DNA of 64,000 nt from Caenorhabditis elegans (taxonomy: Eukaryota > Nematoda > Chromadorea > Rhabditida > Rhabditidae). Of the stretch, positions 48,508 through 59,508 are shown one piece after another; positions within the stretch are counted from its first letter, which is position 1, and each line of letters starts with the position of its first letter. Location of the stretch: assembly GCF_000002985.6 (NCBI RefSeq), contig NC_003284.9, positions 1,488,001-1,552,000 of the forward strand, read 5' to 3'. Under the pieces are notes generated by a model. The model was not told where the DNA came from. It did no database searches and saw only the letters and a list, made by a program, of their open reading frames with translations. Made by a program: the position numbers and the translations under genes.

Positions 48508-51500
48508 ATGTTGCTCCATTTGAATGAGCTCGTGCTGGATTATATCGGAAAGCAGCTCAATGCGAAGGTTAGTGAATAATTTTGGTTTGACTTTTAAATT
48601 TAAAAACTGCAATTTCAGGACCTTCTCCGGCTCTCCATGGCTAATAAAGCTCTGCGGGGGTTTTTCGATAATGAGTGTTACTGGCAGAAATTGATGTTTA
48701 AGCGGTGGTGGGTGGATCGGAAATTTGTAAGTTTATAATAACGAAAATTAAAAAAAAAAGTAGTGTAGAAAATTTTTCAATTTTCAATTTGGTTCAAAAG
48801 GCTTCCAAGCAGGCGCCAAAACACCTGCCTAGCGCAGCGTGCCTCGCCTCCTGTATATTGCGGCGCGGAACCCGAAAAGTGTTGACCGCGTATAAAGAAC
48901 CGCCTTTTGTTCTATGCGGTGTAAACACCAAACCTTTGACTTTTCGCTATAGTGTACAAATGAGGCGAAAGGCAAGCGTGAGGTGAACAGGTTAGAGGCA
49001 GGCGTCAGGCCCTGAAACTGCGCCTGCCTGCCAAAGAAGCTTCTTATGTTCCTGTGAATTTTTTTATTTAAACTGAAAACGTACGTCCGGAATTTCAGAA
49101 AATTTGACCGCGTCACTGTTTTAGAACTCTTTTTACCCAGTAATAACAAAATTAAACATCTTCCGTAAAAATTCAAACAGAAACCTCTAGATTAAATAAA
49201 TAATTAAAACTGAAAATGTACGTTCAATATTGAAAAAGGCCGTGTCAGTTCTTTAGGATCCGTGTTGAATCAAAATTTTTTGACTATTAAAAAAATTTAA
49301 AAAAAAACCTATAACATTAGATAATGTCTTTTATTAACATACCCCTACATTCCAGTTCCGCTACCAAGACGACTACCTCTTCATCCTGAACAATTTACCC
49401 GACCGTCTCCAGGAAACCACAAACTTTGACAGGAAAAACGTGCGATTCGTTTCATATTCCCACGATGGAGCTGTGATGGCAGTCTTTGCCAATGGGTGTA
49501 CTCTTTGGGTTTGTTCGATATGAAGCCTAAGCTTAAGTCCAAGTTTAAGCCTACGCCTAAACCAAAGCCTAAGCATAAAGCTGAGCCTAAGCCTAACCCA
49601 AACAAAAAAAGATTTTCCAGGTTTATCGAGAAGATCAGGACATGCTAAACTGCGAACTTCACGAGGAACGCGGCTGGGACAAAATCCTGTCCGTCGAGTT
49701 CTCGCCAGACGATTCTCACCTACTCGTAACAGGCTCTAGAGATCAGTTTAGAGCCTTGACGAGAGACCACGAGGTTCTAGTCTTTAAAATTGGAGGTGTG
49801 CTTCTGATAATTTCACCCGATAGAGCCTGAAAATTTTCAGAAGATTCTGCTTCCCTAAGATCTTTCATTGATATCGATCGGAACATGTTGGCTACTTGGT
49901 TTGACAACTCTCATTTTCTCTACATGCAAAGTGGCGGAGAGTAGGTTTTTTTGGTTTTCAACTTGTCCGGTTAATGTAAATTGATTTGTGAACATTGAAA
50001 AATCGGCAACGGTTTAGTGCTATGGCAAATCAAACCCTCTCACAATCATTAGAATACCACAAAATACTCACAAATCCCAAAATTAAGGCCCCGCTAAATT
50101 AAGGCTCCGCGTTAAGGGTCGTTTTATGGAAGCGACCCCCCGCCCACCAAATGATGCATCCCGACATCTCACGGGTCTTGTTTTCTACAATGTTCACCTT
50201 GCTGTGGGCGTAGCAGCGCGCCACACACATAACGAGATCCACGTAATGAACTGCGGAACCCGTGAGATGTCGGGATACCAATTGTTCAGAGGACAGGGAG
50301 GCGGTTCGGATTTTTGCATACTCGCCACGCAGTTTTTTCATTACGAGTGTATCATCAAATTTCAGAAGAGACCGAATGCGGATCTTCATGAGTTCTGTGA
50401 ACTTTTCCGATGAGATCATCGTCTACCCAATCCTGAGTTTCGACACGAAAATTGTAAAAATCCTTGTCGCTCAGCACGTCTCTCCTCGGACTCGGAGAAT
50501 CACACAGATTGCTGACCAGGCACAGGAGGAGGGGAAGGTCCTTTTTTTTGGCTATCAGCTCAAAAAAAACCATTTTTAATTCCAGACTCTCACCCAAAAA
50601 TTAATCGACATCGGTCTAGAATCAGGAGTTGACGTCACAAATATGAGTGAGCTAAGAGCAATTTTAGACCAAGAAACCCAATGTATGCCGTGCTACCGAC
50701 TGCATTCTCATCACGACGCAATTCCAACGTCCAGGTGTACTTGTGAGTGCCATCACAATACCGATAAGCTGCTCATTTTTCATGGAAGTGATGAGAGGGT
50801 GCACGTCAAGGTGATCACGGAGACGTTGTTGGAGAAGGCGAGGGAGGCGAATCGGAGACGAGGGTTAGTTGTACGTATGTGGTTTCAGAGGAACATGGTG
50901 CATTCATCCGGTTAGGGCTTCCAGGTTTCAGGGCCTCACGCCTCATGGCTTGAATTCAAAAGCTTAGTTTTCGCACCACATAGTGCAAAAGGTGGTTCTT
51001 GCGCAGCGACCGACACTTTTCGGGTTCCGCGCGGCACAGCACGGATCGCGGCGTGGCGGTCGTTTTGGAGCCTGCATGGAAGCCCTAGACTCCGTATTAG
51101 AGCTGGCAAAAAGGTAGCCTACATAGTAATTTTTTGTAGACCATGTGGGTTGACTAGACCTTTTTCCAACCTTCACCTTTAAGAATAGGACCGAAGATAA
51201 GCTCTAAAAGCCCAGGGCTTGATTCTGAAAACTAAGTGCTGAAAATTCGTAGAACCTTCTACAGGCCAACCTAAACAAGGATCCATTCATTAAAAAAAAC
51301 CACAGATATCTCTTCAGAGACCCCGAAGGATCCCCGGACCGTAATCGCCTCTACTTTCCTCTCAACCACTGCACAGTCTTCGACACCGTGGACCACGTGT
51401 TCAGAACCGGCGCATCGCTTGTGGACAGCTCCATGTGCTTGACACCCGACAACAAGTACCTCTACGTCACTGGGACAACAAAGCGTTCGGTTGATGGGGA

Positions 51501-52066
51501 GATTGTATTCGAAGTGAGGAGATTTGTTTGTTTATTTTGTAGTACTCATGGGAGTTGTTTTCAGGTGAAGCCGATCTGCCTGGATTTGGATACGATGGTG
51601 CTGAAGAATCAGCCGGATTTCACAAATATTCCCTGGGTTGATTGTGACTATGAAGTCAGAGTTACTGCGAATAATGATTTTGTGGCAATGTAGGTGTATT
51701 TTCCGTTTCTAAATTGGTAGCTAAATTTATTTCGTTTATAACTTTTGTGTCACAAAATTTTGAAAGCCCAGCCGACATTGATCAAGGACCAATTACAGAA
51801 AATTTCTAGCATTAAATTGTCTGCGTCTTTCAGCTTACACGTTTCAGGTACAAAATTAGAAATTTCTAAATTTCTTTTCCAGATTCTCCGGTCATGACGT
51901 CGCCATCTGGTCTTCCTACCACCGCGGCCACATAGCCGCTGCCTTACACTTCGACGGCCCCGTCTCCTGCGTCGCACTCCATCCCTACCAAAATTCCATG
52001 TGCGTCACAAATGAGAAGCTCGTCCACTTCTACCATAGTCCCGTCATGGCTCAAGAAGAGGAATAG
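48508..52066 (+). CDS. FBXW5-like F-box/WD-repeat protein, 520 aa
   Basis: Ten in-phase exons: 48508-48567, 48619-48726, 49356-49508, 49621-49795, 49841-49940, 50366-50537, 50586-50863, 51306-51513, 51565-51689 and 51883-52066. Residues 1-55 are an F-box (LNELVLDYIGKQLNAKDLLR, ANKALRGFFDNECYWQKLM). WD-type strands follow (VRFVSYSHDGAVMAVFANGC, ILSVEFSPDDSHLLVTGS). The C-terminal half parallels human FBXW5: DTVDHVF then LTPDNKYLYVTGT, EVKPICLDLDTMVLK, NDFVAM then SGHDVAIWSSYHRGHIAAAL, and VSCVALHPYQ. Family role: substrate receptor of an SCF or CUL4-DDB1 ubiquitin ligase. The human protein acts on SAS-6 and actin regulators; whether that holds here is unknown. Introns are crowded with repeats. 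The donors at 50538 (GTCCTT) and 49509 (GTTTGT) are weak. Confidence 0.88.
48795..49045. mobile_element. Palindromic MITE, GGGCTTCCA family, in F-box gene intron 2
   Basis: The left end is GGCTTCCAAGCAGGCGCC and the right end is GCGCCTGCCTGCCAAAGAAGC. The core is in reverse orientation (GGAACCCGAAAAGTGTTG). About 250 bp, non-coding. Confidence 0.7.
49520..49610 (-). repeat. Interstitial telomere-like array in F-box gene intron 3
   Basis: About 13 units of CCTAAG/GCTTAAG. The intron is only 112 bp and is almost entirely this array, bounded by GTTTGTTCG and GATTTTCCAG. Confidence 0.85.
50090..50290. mobile_element. Palindrome with 19-bp perfect arms in F-box gene intron 5
   Basis: ATCCCGACATCTCACGGGT (50158-50176) is the exact complement of ACCCGTGAGATGTCGGGAT (50258-50276), separated by about 80 bp that are also partly paired. 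Same family as 6664 and 32698. Confidence 0.75.
50912..51090. mobile_element. Palindromic MITE, GGGCTTCCA family, best-preserved ends, F-box gene intron 7
   Basis: TAGGGCTTCCAGGTTTCAGG at the left and GGAGCCTGCATGGAAGCCCT then AGA at the right give 11-bp terminal inverted repeats (TAGGGCTTCCA). The core is GACCGACACTTTTCGGGTTC. A CATGGTGCAT word precedes it at 50894. Confidence 0.8.
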
Positions 52067-52404
52067 CACTGACGAAAAAAACATGCTTCGAACATTCCAG
52101 AAAAAAAGTTCTGAATAGTTACAATTGAAGAACTTGATTTACGTATTTTTTTTGAACAAAAACACATACTAAATTATCTGTAATTACTGTTATTTATGTA
52201 AATTTTGTAAAAAACATTTTTTTAATTAGCTTTCATTTTTTTGTTGTATCTCTATTTTCTTTCCTAAAAACCTTTTTTTTATAAAAATTTTATTATTTAT
52301 TTTCTTATTTCTGTAAAAAGAGCTAAATAATGTTTAAGACTACAAAAAGTACGAGAAAACAATTTCGAGCTCTTATGCTGACTCGAACGCTGGACTTCAG
52401 ATTG

Positions 52405-52800
52405 GTAGGTTTTAGCTTAGGCTTAGATTTAGGCATAGGCTTAGGCTCAGGCTCAGGTTTAGGATTGCCGTCAGTGGCGAGCGTTATCTAATACGCCTAA
52501 ACAGCGTCAGTAGCGTTAGCTCGCTACTGACGCTATTTAGGTTTATTAGGCTTTTAGGCTAAGATTAAAGCATATGCTTTGGCTTAGGCTTAGCCCAAGG
52601 CTTGGCGTCAGTGGCGAGCGTTAGCTCGTATAGGCCACCAAGAAACTTAAGTCTGAAGTTTCAGAGTGATTCGATTAGGCTTAGATTTAAGCTTATGCGT
52701 AGACTTTGGATTAGGCTCAGGCTTAGGCCCAGGCTCAAGTTTAGGATCAAGCTTAGGCTGATGCTTAGGCTTAGCTTCAGGCCTACGCGCAGGCTCGAGT
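52405..52800 (+). repeat. Interstitial telomere-like array, degenerate, about 400 bp
   Basis: TTAGGC/TTAGGT/TCAGGC/TTAGAT units broken three times by the GCGTCAGTGGCGAGCGTTA tail, twice in mirror orientation around 52500-52530 (AGCGTCAGTAGCGTTAGCTC then GCTACTGACGCT), which forms a hairpin. Confidence 0.8.
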
Positions 52801-55800
52801 TTAGGCATTTGAACTGAGTTGTATTTTGTTTTCTGACGTATTTTGTTACTTTTTAATTTAGGTTTTTTTATTAGAGTAGCATGTTTTACCAGTAAAAGAG
52901 AGTTCCTTTCAGAAATTTCAAAGATTAAAAAGATTATCATGATTTTCAATTGAAATCCGTACTTTACAAGTGCAAACTGAAACATCTCAAAAAAGCAAGT
53001 AAATGATAAAAAACCAGGAAATGAAATTGAAATTTACGCGTCGTATTCAATTATGAAGTAAATTTAAAGTTTAAATTCGGCCAGAGCCGGTGCCGGGGCC
53101 CCACTGACAAGCTATGCTGACTCCGTTGTTCGCTAATTATCAGATCAAAACTCCAACAACCCAATCAGTCTTTGCTCAAGCAGCTCGGAATTCGACCCGC
53201 CAATATCGTAAAACCCGTGACGTCAGCACCATCTTGATAACTCAACACCTGATTACAAGAGTCGACGCCCCGTTACTTTTTTCCAGTGGGAATATGGTGA
53301 AAGCACAAAAACCATAGGTTACCAGTGACACTACACGCTTATCAGTTTTGTGAACAGGGAGGTTCCCGGATTGTGGTGACGCCCTGTTCACTTTTTGAGC
53401 CACACTCTTTTTATAGTTTGTTTGTTCCAGTTTCGATTAGTCAGATGGTTTATAACTGCTTGGTTTCCTAACTTTGCTATCTTTGAGAAATATTACATAT
53501 TTGACCTTGATCTACACTATACTTCCATTATCAGTTTTTTTTGGGAGCTTGTATCTAGATTGAATTGGCAAAAATAGAAACTAGAAAGCAAGATTTGTAT
53601 TGTTGCTCCAAAAGCTTTTTTCGCAATTTTTCAATATGTACGGGGTTTTAGTTATTAATTTAAGAAGCATTTTAGCAGTTTTTGGAAAATAAAATTTTTC
53701 CAAAAAAATTTTTTTTTTCAGATTTTTTTTTCGAAAAAAAAATCAATAGTTTCAAAAACTTTTAAATACCAGAAAACAAAAAATCAAATTTCGTTTTTTA
53801 ATGCTTCATCAGAATTTTTTTGTATATTGAGAATATTTTTTTATATATTTTTTTTGCCATATCTCTAAATTCCAGAATTTTCAGAAAATATTAATTTCCA
53901 AGTTATTCTAAAATTACATTCATTATATATATTCTGCAAAATTTTTCATGTTTGTATTATCTTAATGTCTTACTTATCAGTTTTTTTTTTGCGGTGCAGC
54001 ATATTTTCAGTCAATACATAGTTTGGTCTTTCTTTTCACCATCAAACTTATTTTCAAGCCAAATTTGAATGATGGTGCGGGCTTTTTCTGTATTATTTAT
54101 GAAAATGGGATGTCTTACTACATACCGACATCATAGCAGTTGATATGTTTTATTTTCAATTTAAAATGCAGTGAATGTGTTCAGGGTATCCTTTTTGTAA
54201 GAACTTTTTTGTAGGAAAAATCTTGCCAAAGACTTTTTTGATTCAATTTTTTCCACTTTTTTTTTTAATTTTTAAATTATGAAAGTTTGTAATTCGAAAG
54301 TTGATGCTCTAAAAAACTCTCAAAAGCTTTAAAATCGCTGAAAACGTAAGAAGCTTGCCAAAACTGATTAGATATTTTATTTAAAATTACATTTGAACAG
54401 TTTTTCAAAAATTTGTGAAAAGTTTCGTCACAAATTATCACATTTTTCTCATTTTCAATTTTTAAAAATAATTTTAATATACATAAACCAGCCGTGGACC
54501 GCACCTACGGCGCGGCCCCCGACTTTTTTGGGAAAACACATTAGATATACGGTGTCTATCGCGGACCTCGATCGATGTCTGCTGCGCATTTAGCATAAGG
54601 TTTCCCAAAATTTCGTTGCTCTGATCAGAGATCAAACACATAGGGACAGAAGGACACGCGCTTTATATATAGTAAATGATTTCAGAATTTTTTCAACTGA
54701 ATTTTTTTTCTTTTTTTTTTAAACATTACTTTCTTAATAATTTTCTTCGGGAAAAAATCTTTAAAATTTAAAAAAGGACGTTTCTAACTTGAACACAAAA
54801 ATTTAAAAAAAAGACCTTTAAATTTAAAATTTTCTTTTAGCGAAATTGAAAAAATAATTTCTAAAATGTAGAAAAATGTTCAAAGTTTTTTTTTTCAAAT
54901 AATGAAGTCTTATAATTACGAAATTAACATATTTTGACAACTGTATTAAAAAAAAACTTACTTTAAAATTTGTATATTTCACTGGAAATAGTACATCATT
55001 TTGCTAATAATAGTACTACAAAAAGTACCAATTATTACATGAAATAACCAAGAATATTTTAGATTTATCGAAAACTTTTTGCAATTTTAGGAAAAATTCT
55101 AAATGTTTCCAAAAAGTGTGACTTTTTTTTGAATAATTTCAATTATTACCCAATTTCAATTATTACTCCAGAATATTATTAAACAAATTATTAAAACATA
55201 GTTATAGTTATAGTCATAGTTATAGTTGTAAGTGACAGAACTGGCATTAAAAAAAAAATCAGCCAGTCATGTGATTAGTATCAAAAATTTTGCCTACAGA
55301 AAATATTAAATATTTCTAAAAACTTATCTCAAAACTAACGTTTTCCAACAACTAAACTAGACATATTTCCCCTTAATTACTCTGTTCAAGCTCCATTTTT
55401 TGCACAAATTTTGATATTTAATCTACTACATTGTCATGCATGTTCTCCTCCAAACATCCTCTTTCCTGCAACATTTCACACCTCTTGGCACAGATTATCA
55501 CCGTATTACCCTAGCTTGTATTTCAACGCAAGAAGTGGTGCTTCACGTCTTAAATCATTGTGCATTGAGCTGAAGGAGCTGAAGAAAAGGCGTGATAATA
55601 CTCGGAAAGGCTGACGCACTTGGAATGTTTGGCAGAGTAAAAGGGAGTACTATCAGTTTTCTGAAAATTTTCGAATTGAAGGAGGAGGACGGGGGTAGTG
55701 ATAAGACTGTGAAAGAAGGCACTAGTGGCGGCCACACAACTGTATTCTTTGCTTTTTGGCAGAAAAAGAAGAGTAGAATGGAAGCTTGTACAATTTTGTT

Positions 55801-56684
55801 TTACATTATTTTTTAGAAATTTTTTTTTTTAATTTTTGCACTGACCAAAAAATTCAAGCACTGACCGAATTTTTTTATACGACTCAAAGAACTAACTTTC
55901 ACTGATTTCTTTAATTGTACAAAACTGTAAGAGCAGACCACAATTTTGGGGCGCTTACCAAATATCATTCATTGAATTTTTTTTCAAATTTTCTGGTTTC
56001 CATAGCTCGCGTTTTTTTCTCAAATTTATTATCTTACTACATCTGTCAAATTTGAACATGTCGTGACAATCACATGACACTTTTACGACTTCAAAAAAAT
56101 TACAAAATGTACGAAATTTCTTTTGTTAATTTTTTATTTATTTCTATATCTGAATTTTTGGTTCGAAAAAAGAAAAGCAAAGTAAATCTGATTTCGCTGG
56201 AGAAAATTATCAGTGATTCAGAAAAATTTTCCATTAAGTCATTAAAGACTGAGTCATTGAAATAGGGGGGGTAGAAACGTTATAAAATATAAAAAAAACT
56301 CCTGAATTGAACAGTTAAATCTTCTACAAAAAACAATTCTTCCAATTTTTGAACTGTTTATTATCACTTTCTGAACCTAATTTTTTCTGATTTTTTCTAA
56401 TTTTTAAGCTCTGATAAGGTTGGAATACTTTTTTCTTATGTGTGCAAAACTATTTCCTTTATTATTTCTAATTAGACGCAGTGATAAGAAACTTTGTAAA
56501 TGGCAAAATTTAATCATTAGTAATCATTAGCAAAATGCCACGATTCTTCCTGTTAATCAAAATGTCAAGTTCAAGAAATTTATGATCTACCACTCATAAA
56601 TTGTGACATTTATATTGTTATGTGGAAATTTGAATAAAATTTGAATTTCCACCTTGATAATTTCCTTTTCAAAACATATTTTGT

Positions 56685-56812
56685 CGCACTGACCAAAATT
56701 ATCTGAGCACTGACCAAAATTATCTGAGCACTGACAAAAATTATCTGAGCACTGACCAAAATTATCTGAGCACTGACAAAAATTTTCTGAGCACTGACCA
56801 AAAATATTTCTG
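56685..56812. repeat. Tandem array of a 21-bp unit, six copies
   Basis: The unit is GCACTGACCAAAATTATCTG then A. Copies alternate between GACCAAAA and GACAAAAA. On minus it translates as a SAQIILV repeat, which is an artefact of the 21-bp period. Confidence 0.92.
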
Positions 56813-58090
56813 CTCTAAACGATTAGTCTAAATTGCACATAAAGAAATGTTGTTGTTTTTCAGTCAGTACTCATATTTATTTAAATATCCATCAACAATT
56901 TATCACCTTTTTTGTTAGTTCTCCGGCTTATCCCTGCTCGTTTTCCACTTACTATTTATTTGACCAGGCCAACAATTTTCTACACTTTTGATATTTTGAT
57001 CAACTTTTGCATATCAATTCGTAGTTTTTTATTTTTGTACATGAGAAGCTTAAAATTTTTTAAATTGCAGCCTAACATAAATTCACATCACTCTTTGCTC
57101 ATGCCTCCGAGACTTGTGGAATACAAAAAAAAGCCTAAAAGCCGATTTTTTTTAAATGAAAAATTGTTCCTAATTTCCCAATAACTGCCCAATATTCCAT
57201 TTTCTGCCATTTCCAGTCTCTTATCAAAACTTATTTGACTTGCAACACTTCTCCTCTATTCCTTCACTGTTTGTTTACAAGCTGAAAATAAAATGCTCGC
57301 TTCTCCTCAACCTCTTCTTGTGAATTCCGGGGCTTTTCGATGAATCATCCACATGTTTGATTTAGTTGAAATATTTTGAGCAAGTGTCATAATTAAAATA
57401 ATTAAAGTTTTAAGACCTTTCAAAACTACTTAATTTTTTTCGAGGACGGTTTTCGGTTTGAGCATTATTAAACTTTCAATAATAATAGTTTTACAACAAG
57501 TTTTGCTCTAAAAATTATAGAAAACATTTTTGGCCGATTTCCAAAATTATGACAAAATTATGATAATTACAAAGTTAAATCTATTTCCAAAACACCATTT
57601 TCCTTGGAACATTTTCTTGTATTTTCCCCTTTTTGTTGTAAAAATATCCACCATCACTAATATTTGCATTTTCAATATAAACATTCCTCCATTTATGACC
57701 ACCCTTCACTCTTTATGTTTCCTTTTTCTTCAAAAATATGTTCCTTAGTCATTTTTTTTCGAAAAGTTCAAGTTTTTGGGTGTTGAAATGTTTCAATTGA
57801 AGTTATGAACTAATGAAATCACAAGGTAACTGTGATACGAAGTGGAAATGTAGTGCCACTGAACTTTAAAGGACAAAGGTGTATGTCCCTCTATGTAAAT
57901 AATTTAGAAGGTATGCAAAATTTTTTAGTAGGTAAATGAAAGTGTCTTGATTAATTTTTTTGTATCGGGCCTTTAGAATAGCAAAGAACGATTAAAAAAT
58001 AATTTCAAAATAATTTTTAAATTTTTTATTTAGAGGCCACATTTTTTTAAAAATTTTGTTTGTCCATTTTTGAGGGTTTTTCTCCATTAC

Positions 58091-58735
58091 AGGTGGAGTA
58101 GCGCCAGTGGGGAAATTGCTTTAAAACACGCCTATGGTACCACAATAACCGAATATCATAATAAAAAAATTCAAAAAAATTTTCTAGATTTTATATGATT
58201 TTTTGAAAATTGGAAAAATCTCAGTTTTGCCAAATTCCGATTCGAATTTCCGCCGACTAAATTTGTTCGATGGAGCGCGTTTGCACGTTTTTACTTATTT
58301 TTTTTTTTCAAATTATTGGTTTAAAAGATACCTTACAAGCGTAAATCTGTGGAATTAATTAATTCAGGTTCCAAAACCTTTAAAAGCGTTATTTTTTCTT
58401 TTTTATGCTTGTAAAGTGGTTTTTTAATCGATATTTTTCATTTTTCTTGACTTTTTCCTCAGATTTCAAGTAAAATTACACTGAAAAAAATTGAAAATCA
58501 GTGAAAAATAAGACGAAATAACAATAAATAAAAATAAAAACGTGTAAGCGCGCTCCATCGAACAAATCCAAATAGCTGAAATTTAAATCGGAATTTGGCA
58601 AAAACTGAGATTTTCCCAAATTTCAAAAAATCATATAAAATATAGAAAATTTTTTTGAATTTTTTAATCATCATATTCGGCCAGTGGTACCCTAGGCGTG
58701 TTTTAAGCAATTTCCTCACTGGCGCTACTCTACCT
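58091..58735. mobile_element. Palindromic MITE, GCGCCAGTGGGG family, longest copy
   Basis: The left arm AGGTGGAGTAGCGCCAGTGG then GGAAATTGCTTTAAAACACG matches the complement of the right arm (CGTGTTTTAAGCAATTTCCT then CACTGGCGCTACTCTACCT) for about 50 bp with few mismatches. Inner arms pair too (CGATGGAGCGCGTTTGCACG near 58270 with its complement near 58550), so nearly the whole 645 bp can fold back. No ORF. Confidence 0.85.
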
Positions 58736-59498
58736 TTAAAGTATGGCTGAAATTCAGATTTGTTCCTGTCGATGCACCATGCATCATAAATTCAAAAATT
58801 AAGTTCCATTTCGAACTCAATTTTTGAAAATTTGATCACCAATTTCGTCAATTATTGGGTTTGTAGCCAAAACTATAAGCTTGAAAATTCTCAACGTGTA
58901 AAAATGTTCAAAACCAGACAACTACTTTCCGAAGCTATCCCAAATTTCCTAGTCAAGAATCATGGCGCCTGCTGCTCCAAAAAACATAGTAGTTCTTATC
59001 AGCGCTCACACTATATTTTCTAATGGCTCTTTTTCTCTCTTTCTACTTTACAATCTTTACATTTTTAATCGTTAAGACCAAGTTTTTCTGCCGTTTTGCC
59101 TTCATTCACTGCAACCCTATCGGGCAAACATAAATGTGTATACCACACCTTTAAGTTGAGTTTAAGAGTATTTAAAGGTTAAGGGATTAGTGATGAAATA
59201 GGGGGGTTTTTTTTTTGGATTTTTTTCACGTCATTCGGTATGTTTTAGGTTGAAATAGTTCGGTTTCTAGGAAAAAAAAAGAATACAGTTAGCACGTGTC
59301 TGGAAATTTTCTGAATAATGTGCAATGGGGCATGATCTACTCAATTCTCAAATAATTTTCTATCCTGTAAAATCTGGCAGAATTTCAAATCTTAGAAGAA
59401 ACTCCCAACCTCAAATTTTTTATTTTATTGAACTTTCAATCTCATTTCTCATATTTTTCTATTCGCCGTTTTTTCGCCTTTCCAAATTCTAGTCCACA

Positions 59499-59508
59499 CA
59501 TTCCAGAC
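59499..59508 (+). promoter_or_regulatory. Probable spliced-leader acceptor of the mucin-like gene
   Basis: CACATTCCAG immediately precedes ACATG, the start codon context. A 3' splice site one base from the ATG codon region with no evident upstream exon is typical of nematode SL1 trans-splicing. Confidence 0.55.

Larger units (their letters stand above)
52067..59498. other. Intergenic region with repeats; no gene supported
   Basis: 52405-52800 is a long but degenerate TTAGGC array interrupted by GGCGTCAGTGGCGAGCGTTA. 53080-53400 is a GC-richer block with a 10-bp stem (GTGAACAGGG / CCCTGTTCAC). 54485-54665 is a repeat-like block ending GGGACAGAAGGACACGCGCT then TTATATATAG. 55840-55870 and 56685-56812 carry CACTGACCAAAA motifs. 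58091-58735 is a palindromic element. The remainder is AT-rich. 59,000-59,498 probably holds the mucin-like gene's promoter. Confidence 0.55.

Noticed and set aside
56685..56812. CRISPR-like array or a SAQIILV repeat protein
   Set aside because: A simple 21-bp tandem repeat with no spacers and no flanking exons.
4652..58735. Autonomous DNA transposon
   Set aside because: No transposase-like ORF inside or near any palindromic element; all look non-autonomous.
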